Positions 35,401-41,937 of a stretch of 64,000 nt of DNA are shown piece after piece. The notes beneath the pieces were generated by a model. That model was not told the DNA's origin. It made no database searches and worked only from the letters and a program-made list of their open reading frames with translations. This DNA is from Bifidobacterium breve (lineage in GTDB: Bacteria; Actinomycetota; Thermoleophilia; Solirubrobacterales; Solirubrobacteraceae). A program made the position numbers and the translations under genes. Positions within the stretch are counted from its first letter, which is position 1; every line of letters begins with the position of its first letter. The DNA is taken from the NCBI GenBank assembly GCA_945878865.1, contig CAMCUD010000019.1, positions 1 through 64,000 on the forward strand. The letters are read 5' to 3'.

Positions 35401-35715
35401 CGCGACGTAGGAGAGCGTCACGGTGTACGTCGTCGCGGTCGCGAAGCCGTCCTCGAGCACCGACGGGATCGGCTCACCGAAACCGGCGGCGAACGGCGCC
35501 TGCGTTCCGACCTTGATGCTCCAGCTCACGCAGATGTCGTCGCACGTGCCGGTCGTCGAGAAGGTCACGGGCTCCCCGGGCCGCGGGCTGGCAGGCGACG
35601 CCGTGATCGACAGCGTCGCCTGAGCGGCCGATGGCACGCCCAGCAGGAGACCCAGGACCACCGCGACCGCCGCGCCGAGCCCCCGCCCGCGCGTGGTCAA
35701 TGCGTCCACGTTCAC
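32407..35715 (-). CDS. Large secreted PKD-repeat protein (1102 aa), cassette copy B
   Basis: The frame is open to 36057, but GTG 35715 gives the signal peptide (VVLGLLLGVPSAAQA) at once; GTG 35709 is equally possible and neither has a good ribosome site. About nine PKD domains follow in the order A-B-C: A with FTDTSSDPDGDPITRAWDLD, B with GADPDGGPVTYSWDLD, C with ATDPEGTAITYDWDF. This three-domain set is repeated with a period of 271 residues. After a Thr/Pro linker the C-terminal domain (about 990-1102) has a Cys pair (CSGGGC), then IGKYTKIVVRKGRAP, and ends with two further Cys; it is homologous to the end of the PKD protein in copy A. The repeated acidic WDxDxDGxxDD loops could bind calcium. 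Confidence 0.85.
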   Translation of the reverse strand: MNVDALTTRGRGLGAAVAVVLGLLLGVPSAAQATLSITASPASPRPGEPVTFSTTGTCDDICVSWSIKVGTQAPFAAGFGEPIPSVLEDGFATATTYTVTLSYVASRFFIPRTVTVTKQVTVVANRGPTAKFSASPASPTIGQAVTFTDTSTDPEGDRLTRAWDLDNDGLFDDGDGTTASRSFSTRGTKTVRLRVQDTYGAESIATQTVTVANVSPTVALNVTPTTAQTGEPVAFSAVGADPDGGTVTYAWDLDGDGVFTDSSAASPPARSYPRSGARTIGVRVTDDDGDPVNSTVQRSQVITVTNRPPTAPTISATPASVPRGGNVQLTASATDPEGTAITYDWDFNSDGDYTDATGTTVTRPMPSSGVLTAKARATDADGGSAVSGTFTLTAENRAPTAGFTFAPGAPVIGQAVTFTDTSSDPDGDPITRAWDLDNDGAFDDGTGSTASWTYPTRGAKTVRLEVRDTSGAQAVATRTVTVGNVAPTATLTASATTVDTGTPVTFSVTGADPDGGPVTYSWDLDDDGTFGDSTAASPPAQSWPRSGSKTVRVRVADDDGDPATSTTERTVTITVTNRPPTAPTISATPASVPRGGNVQLTAAATDPEGTAITYGWDFNDDGDYTDATGATVTRPMPSSGVLNAKTRASDADGGSAVSGTFTLTADNRTPTAGFTFAPSAPVIGQAVTFTDTSSDPDGDPITRAWDLDNDGAFDDGTGTTATRTFTTRGTKTVRLEVRDASGAQAVATRTVTVGNVAPTATLTASATTVDTGTPVTFSVTGTDPDGGPVTYSWDLDGNGTFGDSTAASPPARSWPRSGSKTVRVRVTDDDADPATSTTERTVTITVRNRVPSVPSVEPLPLTPSPGAPLELRATATDPEGTDLVYAWDLDADGAFDDATGASVTTTFPLTGDLLARVRATDADGGATDSPELRVEGAAPASDPGTITPAGDAGTPFTSDVPVAAATPAPPVTTATPNPPVATPLRLLRPFPRVRIQGRLTRRGARFTRVTVTGPAQTKVAVRCSGGGCPFGSTTATVGRSGSVRLAKLLGTYRAGTTIVFRVTRDGAIGKYTKIVVRKGRAPAREDRCLKPSATAPSRCPAN
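32910..35345 (-). repeat. 813-bp tandem repeat inside the PKD gene
   Basis: Equivalent sequence points recur exactly 813 bp apart: the motif around 33608 returns at 34421 and 35234, and that at 33941 returns at 34754. The two right-hand-coordinate neighbours (33.6-34.4 kb and 34.4-35.2 kb) are nearly identical over long stretches; the 35.2 kb copy and the last C-type unit are more diverged. The period is 271 codons, three PKD domains. Confidence 0.85.
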
Positions 35716-35768
35716 ACAGGCATCGTAAAGCGAAACACCTGCAGTTACCAGCCCGGAAAACCGGTGTG

Positions 35769-36509
35769 TCAGCCGGTGGGCTGGCCCGTCAGGCCGCCGC
35801 CGGGCTGCTGGAAGATGATCTCGGGGATCACGCAGCCGGGGGAGAGGCGCAGGAGCATCCGCACCCCCTCGGCGATGTCGTCCGGCCGGATCATCTGATC
35901 GGCGGGGACCGCGCCCTTGACGAAATCGGTCATCGGGGTGTCGACGAACCCGGGGCACAGCGCGCAGGACTTGATCCCGTCGGCCGCCAGCTCCTTGTTC
36001 ATCGCCTCGGTGAAGCCCACGACGCCGTGCTTCGTCGCGCTGTACACCGACAGCCACGGCTCGCCCTGCTTGCCGGAGATCGACGCGGTGTTGACGACCA
36101 GCGCGTTGCGGTGCTCGGCCCCGGCTTCGCGCAGCAGCTCGATGGACTCGCGGTAGAAGAGGATGAGCGACCGCAGGTTGAGGTCGAGCTGCAGGTCGAC
36201 GCGCTTGGCGGTGATCTCCGCGACGGCCTGTCCCGCGCCGACACCCGCGTTGTTGACGAGCACGTCGAGCCGGTCGTACTTCGCCTTGTGCGCGGCGACG
36301 ACCGACTGGATGACCTCCTCGTCGGCGAGGTTGCCCGCGATCTCCTGGACCTCAAGGCCCTCGTCGCGCAGCGTCTGCGCCGCCTCGGCGAGCTTCTCAG
36401 GCCGCCGCGCGGCGATCGTCAGGCCGTAGCCCTCCTGTCCCAGCATGCGGGCGATCGCCAGACCGATCCCGCTCGATGCACCCGTGACCACTGCGGCGCG
36501 CTGCGCCAT
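35769..36509 (-). CDS. Short-chain dehydrogenase/reductase (246 aa)
   Basis: Classical SDR: the NAD(P) motif TGASSGIG (9-16), NNAG (86-89), catalytic Ser in NTASISG (140-146), and YSATK (156-160) with Tyr and Lys. The basic AARRPEKL after the second strand suggests NADP(H). ATG 36509 follows GGGAGAGG; the 13 upstream codons were dropped. The substrate cannot be read from the sequence; the family includes 3-oxoacyl reductases and many alcohol dehydrogenases. Divergent from the lipoprotein gene at 36575. Confidence 0.92.
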   Translation of the reverse strand: MAQRAAVVTGASSGIGLAIARMLGQEGYGLTIAARRPEKLAEAAQTLRDEGLEVQEIAGNLADEEVIQSVVAAHKAKYDRLDVLVNNAGVGAGQAVAEITAKRVDLQLDLNLRSLILFYRESIELLREAGAEHRNALVVNTASISGKQGEPWLSVYSATKHGVVGFTEAMNKELAADGIKSCALCPGFVDTPMTDFVKGAVPADQMIRPDDIAEGVRMLLRLSPGCVIPEIIFQQPGGGLTGQPTG

Positions 36510-36561
36510 GAGCCTCTCCCTCGCCGTCGGACAACCGGCGGTATCCAATCACGTCAGCTCG

Positions 36562-36567
36562 TACACT
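36562..36567 (+). promoter_or_regulatory. TACACT -10 box, probable leaderless promoter
   Basis: TACACT ends seven bases before the GTG start at 36575, which would place the transcription start on the start codon. The same hexamer at the same distance precedes pdxS and yebC. There is no ribosome binding site. No clear -35 box. Confidence 0.5.
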
Positions 36568-36574
36568 CGCCGCC

Positions 36575-37555
36575 GTGTCGCGACTCGCATCGCTCGCCTG
36601 CCTCTTCGCGGCGGGCGCGCTCCTCACCGCCTGCGGCGGCTCCGACGACGGCGCCTCCGCGACCTCATCGACGAAGACCGCTACGGCCGTGGCCGCGGAC
36701 TTCCCTCGCGCTGCCGACGGCGCGACGCTCGACGCCGTCGCGGGCAAGCTGCCCGAAGGCCCGGTGTTCGCGCCGAGCACCTCGGTGATGCGCGTCGGCG
36801 ACAACCGCGTCGGCTTCGCCCTGTTCGACGAGGGCGGCAAGCGCGTTGACGCGTCGAGCGCGGCGGTGTACAGCGCCAAGCCGGACGGCACGGACCTCCG
36901 CGGCCCGTACGTCGCGGGCAAGCAGTCCATCGCGGTCAAGCCGCAGTACCAGAGCCAGCAGGCCGCGGCGGACCTGGCCGACGGCGACACGATCTGGGTC
37001 GCGACGGTCCCGTTCTTCAAGCCCGGCTCGCGCATCCTCTTCGCCGTCGCAGACGTCGACGGCGAGCTGCAGCGCACGTCGCCGTTCGAGTTCAAGGTCG
37101 GCCAGAAGGGCGGGCCGCCGGACATCGGCGACAAGGCGATCAAGATCACGACGCTCACCCCGGCCGACGTGGGCGGCGACTACTCCAAGCTCACGACCCG
37201 CGTGCCGCCTGCCAAGGAGCTCGTGTCGACGAACTTCGCCGACGTGCTCGGCAAGAAGCCGGTGGTGCTGCAGTTCGCCACGCCGCAGCTGTGCCAGACG
37301 CGGGTGTGCGGCCCCGTGGTCGACATCGCCGAACAGGTCCGCGCCGAGCAGGGCGACGGCGTGGTCTTCATCCAGCAGGAGATCTACAACGACAACCAGG
37401 TCTCCAAGGGCTTCCGCCCGCAGGTCTCTGACTGGCGCCTGCCGACGGAGCCGTGGGCGTTCGTGATCGACCGCAACGGGAAGATCGTCGACCGGTTCGA
37501 AGGCGCCTTCTCCGCCGAGGAGCTCGCGGCGGCGGTGAAGAAGGTCCAGCAGTAG
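36575..37555 (+). CDS. Lipoprotein with thioredoxin-like C-terminal domain (326 aa)
   Basis: A lipobox LTAC at residues 17-20 predicts lipid attachment at Cys20 and anchoring outside the membrane. Residues 45-175 form a beta domain (FALFDEGGKRVD, GPYVAGKQSIAVKPQY). Residues 205-326 look like a thioredoxin/AhpC fold: KPVVLQFATPQLCQTRVCGP with Cys240 and Cys245 in a CxxxxC arrangement, EPWAFVIDRNGKIVDRFEG, and a last helix. Redoxins normally have CxxC, so this may be a related non-standard site or a structural disulfide. The GTG start has a leaderless-type promoter. It ends 13 bases before tRNA-Met. Confidence 0.85.
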   Translation: MSRLASLACLFAAGALLTACGGSDDGASATSSTKTATAVAADFPRAADGATLDAVAGKLPEGPVFAPSTSVMRVGDNRVGFALFDEGGKRVDASSAAVYSAKPDGTDLRGPYVAGKQSIAVKPQYQSQQAAADLADGDTIWVATVPFFKPGSRILFAVADVDGELQRTSPFEFKVGQKGGPPDIGDKAIKITTLTPADVGGDYSKLTTRVPPAKELVSTNFADVLGKKPVVLQFATPQLCQTRVCGPVVDIAEQVRAEQGDGVVFIQQEIYNDNQVSKGFRPQVSDWRLPTEPWAFVIDRNGKIVDRFEGAFSAEELAAAVKKVQQ

Positions 37556-37568
37556 GTACCGTGGCCGC

Positions 37569-37641
37569 GGGCCGGTAGCTCAGCGGTCAGAGCAGCGGAC
37601 TCATAATCCGTCAGACCCGGGTTCGAATCCCGGCCGGCCTA
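37569..37641 (+). tRNA. tRNA-Met (anticodon CAT, elongator type)
   Basis: Complete cloverleaf of 73 nt. Acceptor GGGCCGG (37569-37575) pairs with CCGGCCT (37634-37640) with one terminal G-T; discriminator A. D-arm GCTC/GAGC, anticodon stem CGGAC... with loop CTCATAA, T-arm CCGGG TTCGAAT CCCGG. The GGACTCATAATCC anticodon arm is that of elongator tRNA-Met rather than initiator or tRNA-Ile2, but a CAU anticodon alone cannot fully exclude tRNA-Ile2. The 3' CCA is not encoded. Confidence 0.92.
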
Positions 37642-37776
37642 TTGATCTCAGCTCGCGGGCGGCGCGTCTTCGCGAACAGTTCGCCGACGAGCTCAGCTCT
37701 GAGGATCTTGAGCGAGAGCGCCGCGGTTGTCGAGCCTGAGTTGTCGTAATGGGGCGTTACCGCACGCGACTCGAGC

Positions 37777-38169
37777 TCACGCGAGAAGATCGACGATCTG
37801 CACGACGACCCCAATTGCGCAGATGGTGCCAGTGACCCCGAACATCATCGTCCACAGCACCCTGGTCGATCGCCGGTTCCTCGGGCGACCCCACAGGGCT
37901 TCGGTCGTGCCGAGGTCAAGGTCGTCAAGGAACCTGTCAACGCCCGGGCCGCCTCGAAGGAGGATCGTGGCGCCGGCAGCACCTGCCGCGGCACCCGGAA
38001 GGAACAGCAGGGGCGACAGCCAGATGTGCCCGCCAACCGCGGCCGCCGCACCGAGGAACAGCGACCCGACAACGATGAACCAGCACGTGATCACCCGAGC
38101 GTGTGGACTCAGTCGGCTCCACGCAGCACGGAGTTCGACGACCGCCCCAGTCACTCGCGGCCGCGCCAC
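37777..38169 (-). CDS. Small integral membrane protein (130 aa)
   Basis: Three to four hydrophobic helices: about 27-47, 49-69 and 103-127, with a polar loop between (VDRFLDDLDLGTTEALWGRPRNRR). GTG 38169 is the likely start; it overlaps the end of the upstream gene by 19 bases. No family recognised. Last gene of a leftward cluster of six small membrane proteins (40332 to 37777). The DNA of this cluster is visibly less GC-rich than its surroundings. Confidence 0.55.
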   Translation of the reverse strand: MARPRVTGAVVELRAAWSRLSPHARVITCWFIVVGSLFLGAAAAVGGHIWLSPLLFLPGAAAGAAGATILLRGGPGVDRFLDDLDLGTTEALWGRPRNRRSTRVLWTMMFGVTGTICAIGVVVQIVDLLA

Positions 38170-38441
38170 CGGTTGCCCCTCTCACTCGCGACAAACCGGC
38201 TGGGGATCGAGCCCACGATCAGGCCGATGACGGCTACGGCGAGCAAAGTGTTCTCGGGCGCACCGCCCGGCCATGCTCCGAGCAACAGCGCGCCGGTCAC
38301 CGCGAGCGTGCAGTTGTGGATACGTCGCCAGGGAGGGCGGTCGTAGACCCGGGCGAGACGCTCAGGATGCCGCATCCCCCACAGCAGCGTTCCGAGTGAC
38401 CCGGCGACCAGGGCGGTGAGCGCGATGAGGAAGCCGAACAT
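38151..38441 (-). CDS. Small integral membrane protein (96 aa)
   Basis: ATG 38441 begins directly with a membrane helix (FGFLIALTALVAGSLGTLLW); a longer frame to 38531 adds only a polar stretch. Two further helices at about 45-62 and 66-82 flank a basic loop (RHPERLARVYDRPPWRRIH). No family recognised. It overlaps the next gene by 19 bases. Confidence 0.55.
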   Translation of the reverse strand: MFGFLIALTALVAGSLGTLLWGMRHPERLARVYDRPPWRRIHNCTLAVTGALLLGAWPGGAPENTLLAVAVIGLIVGSIPSRFVASERGNRWRGRE

Positions 38442-38614
38442 CGAAGAGGAGTATCGGGCACCGGTCGGCAGGTGTTGACTGGAACTTCGCGCGCTGGGAC
38501 GCCTGTGCGAACAGGAGGTCTGTGCGCCCACCGCGCCGGGCCTGACGGCGAAGCGGCTCGACGCGAGGCCGTCTGATTCCGGGGGCGGCCCCTATCGAGA
38601 ACTGACGAGTCCAG

Positions 38615-38965
38615 TCAAGACAGGTCAACGAGGACCAACAGCAGAAGCACGATCCAGGCGAGGCCCACGACCCCGGTGACGAGCGCCAGCCCTCGGCGTA
38701 CACGACGCCAGGGAGCGATGACGGCAAAGATCGCTACCGCCGATCCGACCAGGGGAACGTAGAACGCGATGTCGCCGATGTCCTGTCGGTAGTCCTGGCG
38801 GAACTCGCCAACGAGCATCGCCACCAAGAGGAACACCGACGCGACGAACCACGCGGCGCCTGCGAGGGCGACCCCCATGAGTGTGGCCCCACGCTTCCAG
38901 GTGAAGTACCGCTGATCGCCATGCGACGTCGTTTGGTCGGTGTTCGCTCCAGGCAACCGGTTCAT
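38615..38965 (-). CDS. Small 3-TM protein, YxTWRR family, copy 1 (116 aa)
   Basis: After a polar N-terminus comes RYFTWKRG, then a membrane helix, a short acidic loop (EFRQDYRQDIGDI), a second helix starting AFYVPLVG, a basic loop (PWRRVRRG) and a third helix. The genes at 39410 and 39976 have the same plan and key residues (YLTWRR / YVTWRR; AYLTPLV / MYAPLVI). ATG 38965 overlaps the stop of the preceding gene (ATGA). Unknown function; a tandem paralogous family. Confidence 0.6.
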   Translation of the reverse strand: MNRLPGANTDQTTSHGDQRYFTWKRGATLMGVALAGAAWFVASVFLLVAMLVGEFRQDYRQDIGDIAFYVPLVGSAVAIFAVIAPWRRVRRGLALVTGVVGLAWIVLLLLVLVDLS

Positions 38966-39417
38966 CGAGTCGGTCGGGCCCCGGAGACGATCCATTCGAC
39001 GGCGACGCCGAGCATCAGCGCGAGAGGCCCAGTGGTGAGCAGCCATTCGCCCTCGTTGAAGATCCAGCTCTCCGGGCAGCCCGAGTCGCAGAGGGTCGCC
39101 AGGAAGTAGGCGCTCCAACAGAGGCCGAGAAGCGGGAGGCACGCAAGGAGTGCGACGAGTCGGGGGATCCACCAGGCGATGGGGGACGCTTGACTCGGGT
39201 CGCGCAGGAACGACCACGCGTACATCGCCGCGACGAGGCCGAGCGGTGCGGTCACGCACGCGAGAGCGAGGGTTGGGTCCAACGGCTCGAAGAAGCCCAT
39301 CGCGATCGCGACGGTGGGCGCGGCCAAGGTCGTCAGCACGACGAGGAGCCATACGACGGTTCGGCGGCGCGCGACACCGTTGGTGTCGCGAAGTTCAACG
39401 TCAACGGTCCTACGCAC
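38962..39417 (-). CDS. Small 4-TM membrane protein (151 aa)
   Basis: GTG 39417 is chosen because it overlaps the stop of the upstream gene by eight bases and drops a non-hydrophobic 54-codon leader. Four helices: about 20-42, 52-74, 84-109 and 126-146. A loop with two Cys (CDSGCPESW) lies between helices 3 and 4, probably outside. Not clearly related to the three YxTWRR proteins next to it, but in the same operon. No family recognised. Confidence 0.55.
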   Translation of the reverse strand: MRRTVDVELRDTNGVARRRTVVWLLVVLTTLAAPTVAIAMGFFEPLDPTLALACVTAPLGLVAAMYAWSFLRDPSQASPIAWWIPRLVALLACLPLLGLCWSAYFLATLCDSGCPESWIFNEGEWLLTTGPLALMLGVAVEWIVSGARPTR

Positions 39418-39739
39418 TGGCAAGAGCCGCAATCCAGGAAATCGCCCAGAGGCCCGTCGAGACCAGCGCCGCGAGCCAGAGCCGATGAGACCATCGCCGC
39501 GAAGGCAGAAGCGCTCCGATGACGGCGCACACGGTGGCGACGAGTGGGGTGAGGTACGCGACGCACGTAGCGGAATCAACCCAGTCGGGGTGTGCGCTGT
39601 CGATGAGGGATCCGATCAGCACGAGCAACGAGCCATAGGACCATGCCAAGCCGCCCGCGACGAGGACGAGGAGCAGTGTCACCCGCCGCCACGTGAGGTA
39701 GCGGTCTGGCGGCGAAGACGTCGGCGGCTGGTCGGTCAT
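39410..39739 (-). CDS. Small 3-TM protein, YxTWRR family, copy 2 (109 aa)
   Basis: ATG 39739 is preferred over 39760 because AAGGA lies seven bases upstream. The layout is PPDRYLTWRRV, helix, SAHPDWVDSATC loop, helix with AYLTPLVATV, basic loop PSRRWSHRLW, helix GLWAISWIAAL. It aligns well over its whole length with the proteins at 38615 and 39976. Unknown function. Confidence 0.6.
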   Translation of the reverse strand: MTDQPPTSSPPDRYLTWRRVTLLLVLVAGGLAWSYGSLLVLIGSLIDSAHPDWVDSATCVAYLTPLVATVCAVIGALLPSRRWSHRLWLAALVSTGLWAISWIAALASA

Positions 39740-39975
39740 TCGTGCGTCCTTGCGGGTCATGTCGCGATCACCCGTCGGCGTCGTGCCGAGTGCGGTGCGG
39801 GTGTCGTCGAAGGTACGTCCGGATCCGGCGATCGTTACGCGAGATGCTCAAGGGATCCAGACTGTGCACCTCGCCGCAGGACGTCTGCGGACGACGTCCG
39901 GAACTTGCACCAGATCGTCAGCGTCCGGCTCAAGCGCAATCACGCCCTATTCGTTGCAGGCATCTACTGGGCGAC

Positions 39976-40332
39976 TTACGTTCCCGCGAGGACGACGAGC
40001 CAGCAGATCGCCCAGAGGCCCGCCGGCAACAGCGCTGTGCGCGTGAATCGGCGAGACCACCCGTGTGAAGGGGAGAGCGCGGCTCCAAGGAGACACACCA
40101 GGATCACGAGGGGGGCGTACATGGCCACGTTGCATGCGACGGCCTCGACGCCCTCGTACGGGACCTCGAGGAACATGACTGCGAGCGCGAAGGCGTTCGC
40201 CAGGGCCGAGAGCCACCCGGCGAGCAGCGTCGCCGCGACGATCACGACCCGTCGCCACGTGACGTAGTGTGCCGGTGCGTCGCGGTGGCGACGGCTCGGG
40301 CGCTGCCCTGCAGGGATGCTCGTCGAGATCAC
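39976..40332 (-). CDS. Small 3-TM protein, YxTWRR family, copy 3 (118 aa)
   Basis: GTG 40332 is chosen because AAGGA lies six bases upstream, the same signal as in copy 2. The layout is AHYVTWRRVV, helix, acidic loop (EVPYEGVEA), helix with MYAPLVILV, basic loop SPSHGWSRRF, helix AGLWAICWLVVL. It is the first gene of the leftward cluster; 236 bases without a gene separate it from copy 2. Confidence 0.6.
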   Translation of the reverse strand: MISTSIPAGQRPSRRHRDAPAHYVTWRRVVIVAATLLAGWLSALANAFALAVMFLEVPYEGVEAVACNVAMYAPLVILVCLLGAALSPSHGWSRRFTRTALLPAGLWAICWLVVLAGT

Positions 40333-40449
40333 GGTCCGTCCTTGTCGCAGCGAGGCCAGCAGTGGGACGCCAGCGGTGGGATGGTGCGCCACGGTGACGC
40401 GAGCGTGTCGTGTGTCATGCGTGCGTTTATGCCGCTGAGACCTGATCCC

Positions 40450-40470
40450 CCCGCGGCGATGTGCCGCGGG
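40450..40470. terminator. Hairpin in the divergent region before the PDZ-like lipoprotein
   Basis: CCCGCGGC (40450-40457) pairs with GCCGCGGG (40463-40470) around GATGT. In a divergent region its role is unclear: a regulatory stem or a relic terminator. Confidence 0.35.
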
Positions 40471-40547
40471 CTGCTCGAGGTACTCCTGGGCACGTCGACG
40501 GTTACGAAACTGCTCAGGTCACTCAGACCGCGACATCCCCAGCCGGG

Positions 40548-40553
40548 TACGAT
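40548..40553 (+). promoter_or_regulatory. TACGAT -10 box, probable leaderless promoter
   Basis: TACGAT ends eight bases before the ATG at 40562; no ribosome site lies in between. Fits the TAnnnT pattern of actinobacterial -10 boxes and resembles the promoters of pdxS, yebC and the lipoprotein at 36575. Confidence 0.45.
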
Positions 40554-40561
40554 CACCGCCG

Positions 40562-41023
40562 ATGCGCCTCGCCTGCCTCGTGGCCCTCTTCCTCGTCGCC
40601 CTGCTCGCCGGCTGCGGCGGCTCGTCCGAGGAAGGCGGCGGCGGTTCCCGGCCCGCCCAGGGGCAGCTCGGCATCGAGGCCCTCGCCATCACGCCCGCCG
40701 ATCACGACGTCGCCAAGACCGTCGGGCGCAAACTGCCCGACGACGGGGTGCTCGTCCTTCGCTTCAAGACCGGGTCGCCGGCGAAGGCCGCCGGCATCAC
40801 CGACTACAGCGCGAACCGCAACTCGGTCACCGACAGCGACGCGATCGAGACCGTCGACGGCAAGCCGGCGACACCCGAGCTCGTCGCGGGGCCGATGCCG
40901 GGCCGCAAAGCGGGGGACACCGTGACGCTGCACGTCTGGGCGCCGGACGGCACCGAGCGCGACGTGCGCGTGAAGTTGGCGGAGGTCAAGCAGCCCGACG
41001 TCGGCCCGTTCGTCGGGGGATGA
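40562..41023 (+). CDS. Lipoprotein with PDZ-like domain (153 aa)
   Basis: Lipobox LAGC at residues 15-18, so Cys18 is probably lipidated and the protein sits outside the membrane. A Gly/Ser linker leads to a PDZ-like fold: LRFKTGSPAKAAGITDYSAN, DAIETVDGKPATPELVAG, KAGDTVTLHVWAPDGTERDV, which is the typical GSPA..AG...D.I..VDG...... order. No protease part is present. PDZ domains bind C-terminal peptides. An unusual insert (DYSANRNSVTDS) sits where the usual G-D-x-I turn would be. Monocistronic. Confidence 0.75.
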   Translation: MRLACLVALFLVALLAGCGGSSEEGGGGSRPAQGQLGIEALAITPADHDVAKTVGRKLPDDGVLVLRFKTGSPAKAAGITDYSANRNSVTDSDAIETVDGKPATPELVAGPMPGRKAGDTVTLHVWAPDGTERDVRVKLAEVKQPDVGPFVGG

Positions 41024-41049
41024 TCGGCCTCGCCCGTTCGTCCAGAAAG

Positions 41050-41268
41050 ATGGCCGACGCGGGGAACGTCCCCGATACTGGTCACGTGGACTCCGTCACG
41101 ATGACGCAGATGCTCCAGATGGCGCAGATCATGCAGCAGCTGCCCGCGGCCGGCGAGAACGTGCCGGTGGCCCAGGTCGTCCAGGCCCGCGAGGCCCTCG
41201 ACGCCGTGCAGGCTGCGCCCGCGCCCGCGCTGGCCACACCGGCCCAGCACGTCGACACGTACGCCTGA
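41050..41268 (+). CDS. Possible small Gln/Ala-rich protein (72 aa)
   Basis: Open frame with a plausible helical core (MLQMAQIMQQLPAAGENVPV) and an Ala/Pro-rich tail. Starts at ATG 41050, GTG 41086 or ATG 41101 are all possible and none has a good ribosome site. It overlaps no better gene. Similar short Gln-rich helical proteins exist, but no family is claimed. Confidence 0.35.
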   Translation: MADAGNVPDTGHVDSVTMTQMLQMAQIMQQLPAAGENVPVAQVVQAREALDAVQAAPAPALATPAQHVDTYA

Positions 41269-41327
41269 GCGCGGCAGCTGTCGCGCGCCGCCGGGTACGT
41301 CACTACGCTGCGGTTTCCAATCTGCCG

Positions 41328-41852
41328 ATGGATGGAGACATGGAGTCCCAACCGGCCGACGAGCTGCTGCGCGATGACTTGACGGGCCTGCCGAACGGGG
41401 TGCTCCTCCGCGATCGGCTGCGCCTCGCGCTGGTCCGCCGCCGGCGTCCCCGCGATGACAGCCTCGCCGTCCTGTCGGTCGACCTCGACGGGATGACCGA
41501 CTTCAACCGCCGGTTCGGCCGCGGTGCCGGTGACGCGCTGCTGCAGGCGGCCGCGGTCAGGTTGTCGGAGCTCGTGCGCGCCGGGGACACCGTCGCCCGC
41601 GCCGAGGACGACGAGTTCGTCATGGTCTGCGAGGAGCTCAGCGGGGAGGAGGAGGCGCTCGTCGTCGCCGAGCGCGTCATCGAGGGCTTCGACCATCCGC
41701 TGCGGGTCGGTGACGACGAGGTCGCGGTGAGCGTCAGCGTCGGCCTGGTCGTCGTCGCCGGCGGCGAGCTCGAGCCAGACCGCGTGCTCGGTGAGGCGCA
41801 CCGCGCGATGCTTCGCGCCCGCGGCGAGGGCCCCGGCCGCTTCGACGCCTGA
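41328..41852 (+). CDS. Degenerate GGDEF-domain protein (174 aa)
   Basis: The whole protein is a GGDEF fold: DDLTGLPNGVLLRDRL (16-31), LSVDLDGMTDFNRRFG, AVRLSELVRAGDTVARAEDDEF and SVSVGLVVV. The signature is EDDEF (93-97) instead of GG(D/E)EF, so both glycines are lost and diguanylate cyclase activity is unlikely. It has no sensor domain or membrane anchor. It may bind GTP or cyclic di-GMP or act as a partner; an intact cyclase lies 1 kb away. Confidence 0.85.
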   Translation: MDGDMESQPADELLRDDLTGLPNGVLLRDRLRLALVRRRRPRDDSLAVLSVDLDGMTDFNRRFGRGAGDALLQAAAVRLSELVRAGDTVARAEDDEFVMVCEELSGEEEALVVAERVIEGFDHPLRVGDDEVAVSVSVGLVVVAGGELEPDRVLGEAHRAMLRARGEGPGRFDA

Positions 41853-41937
41853 CGCGCGCCGCGGACCGCCGCGCGGCGGTGACTTGGCGCTCTCGTGAAG
41901 GAAGCCGTGGCCGACCTGTCGAATCAGGGTGCCGCCC

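Noticed and set aside
37569-40530. A second island inserted at the tRNA-Met gene
   Set aside because: The tRNA is complete and I found no repeat of its 3' end near 40.5 kb and no integrase; lower GC alone is not enough.
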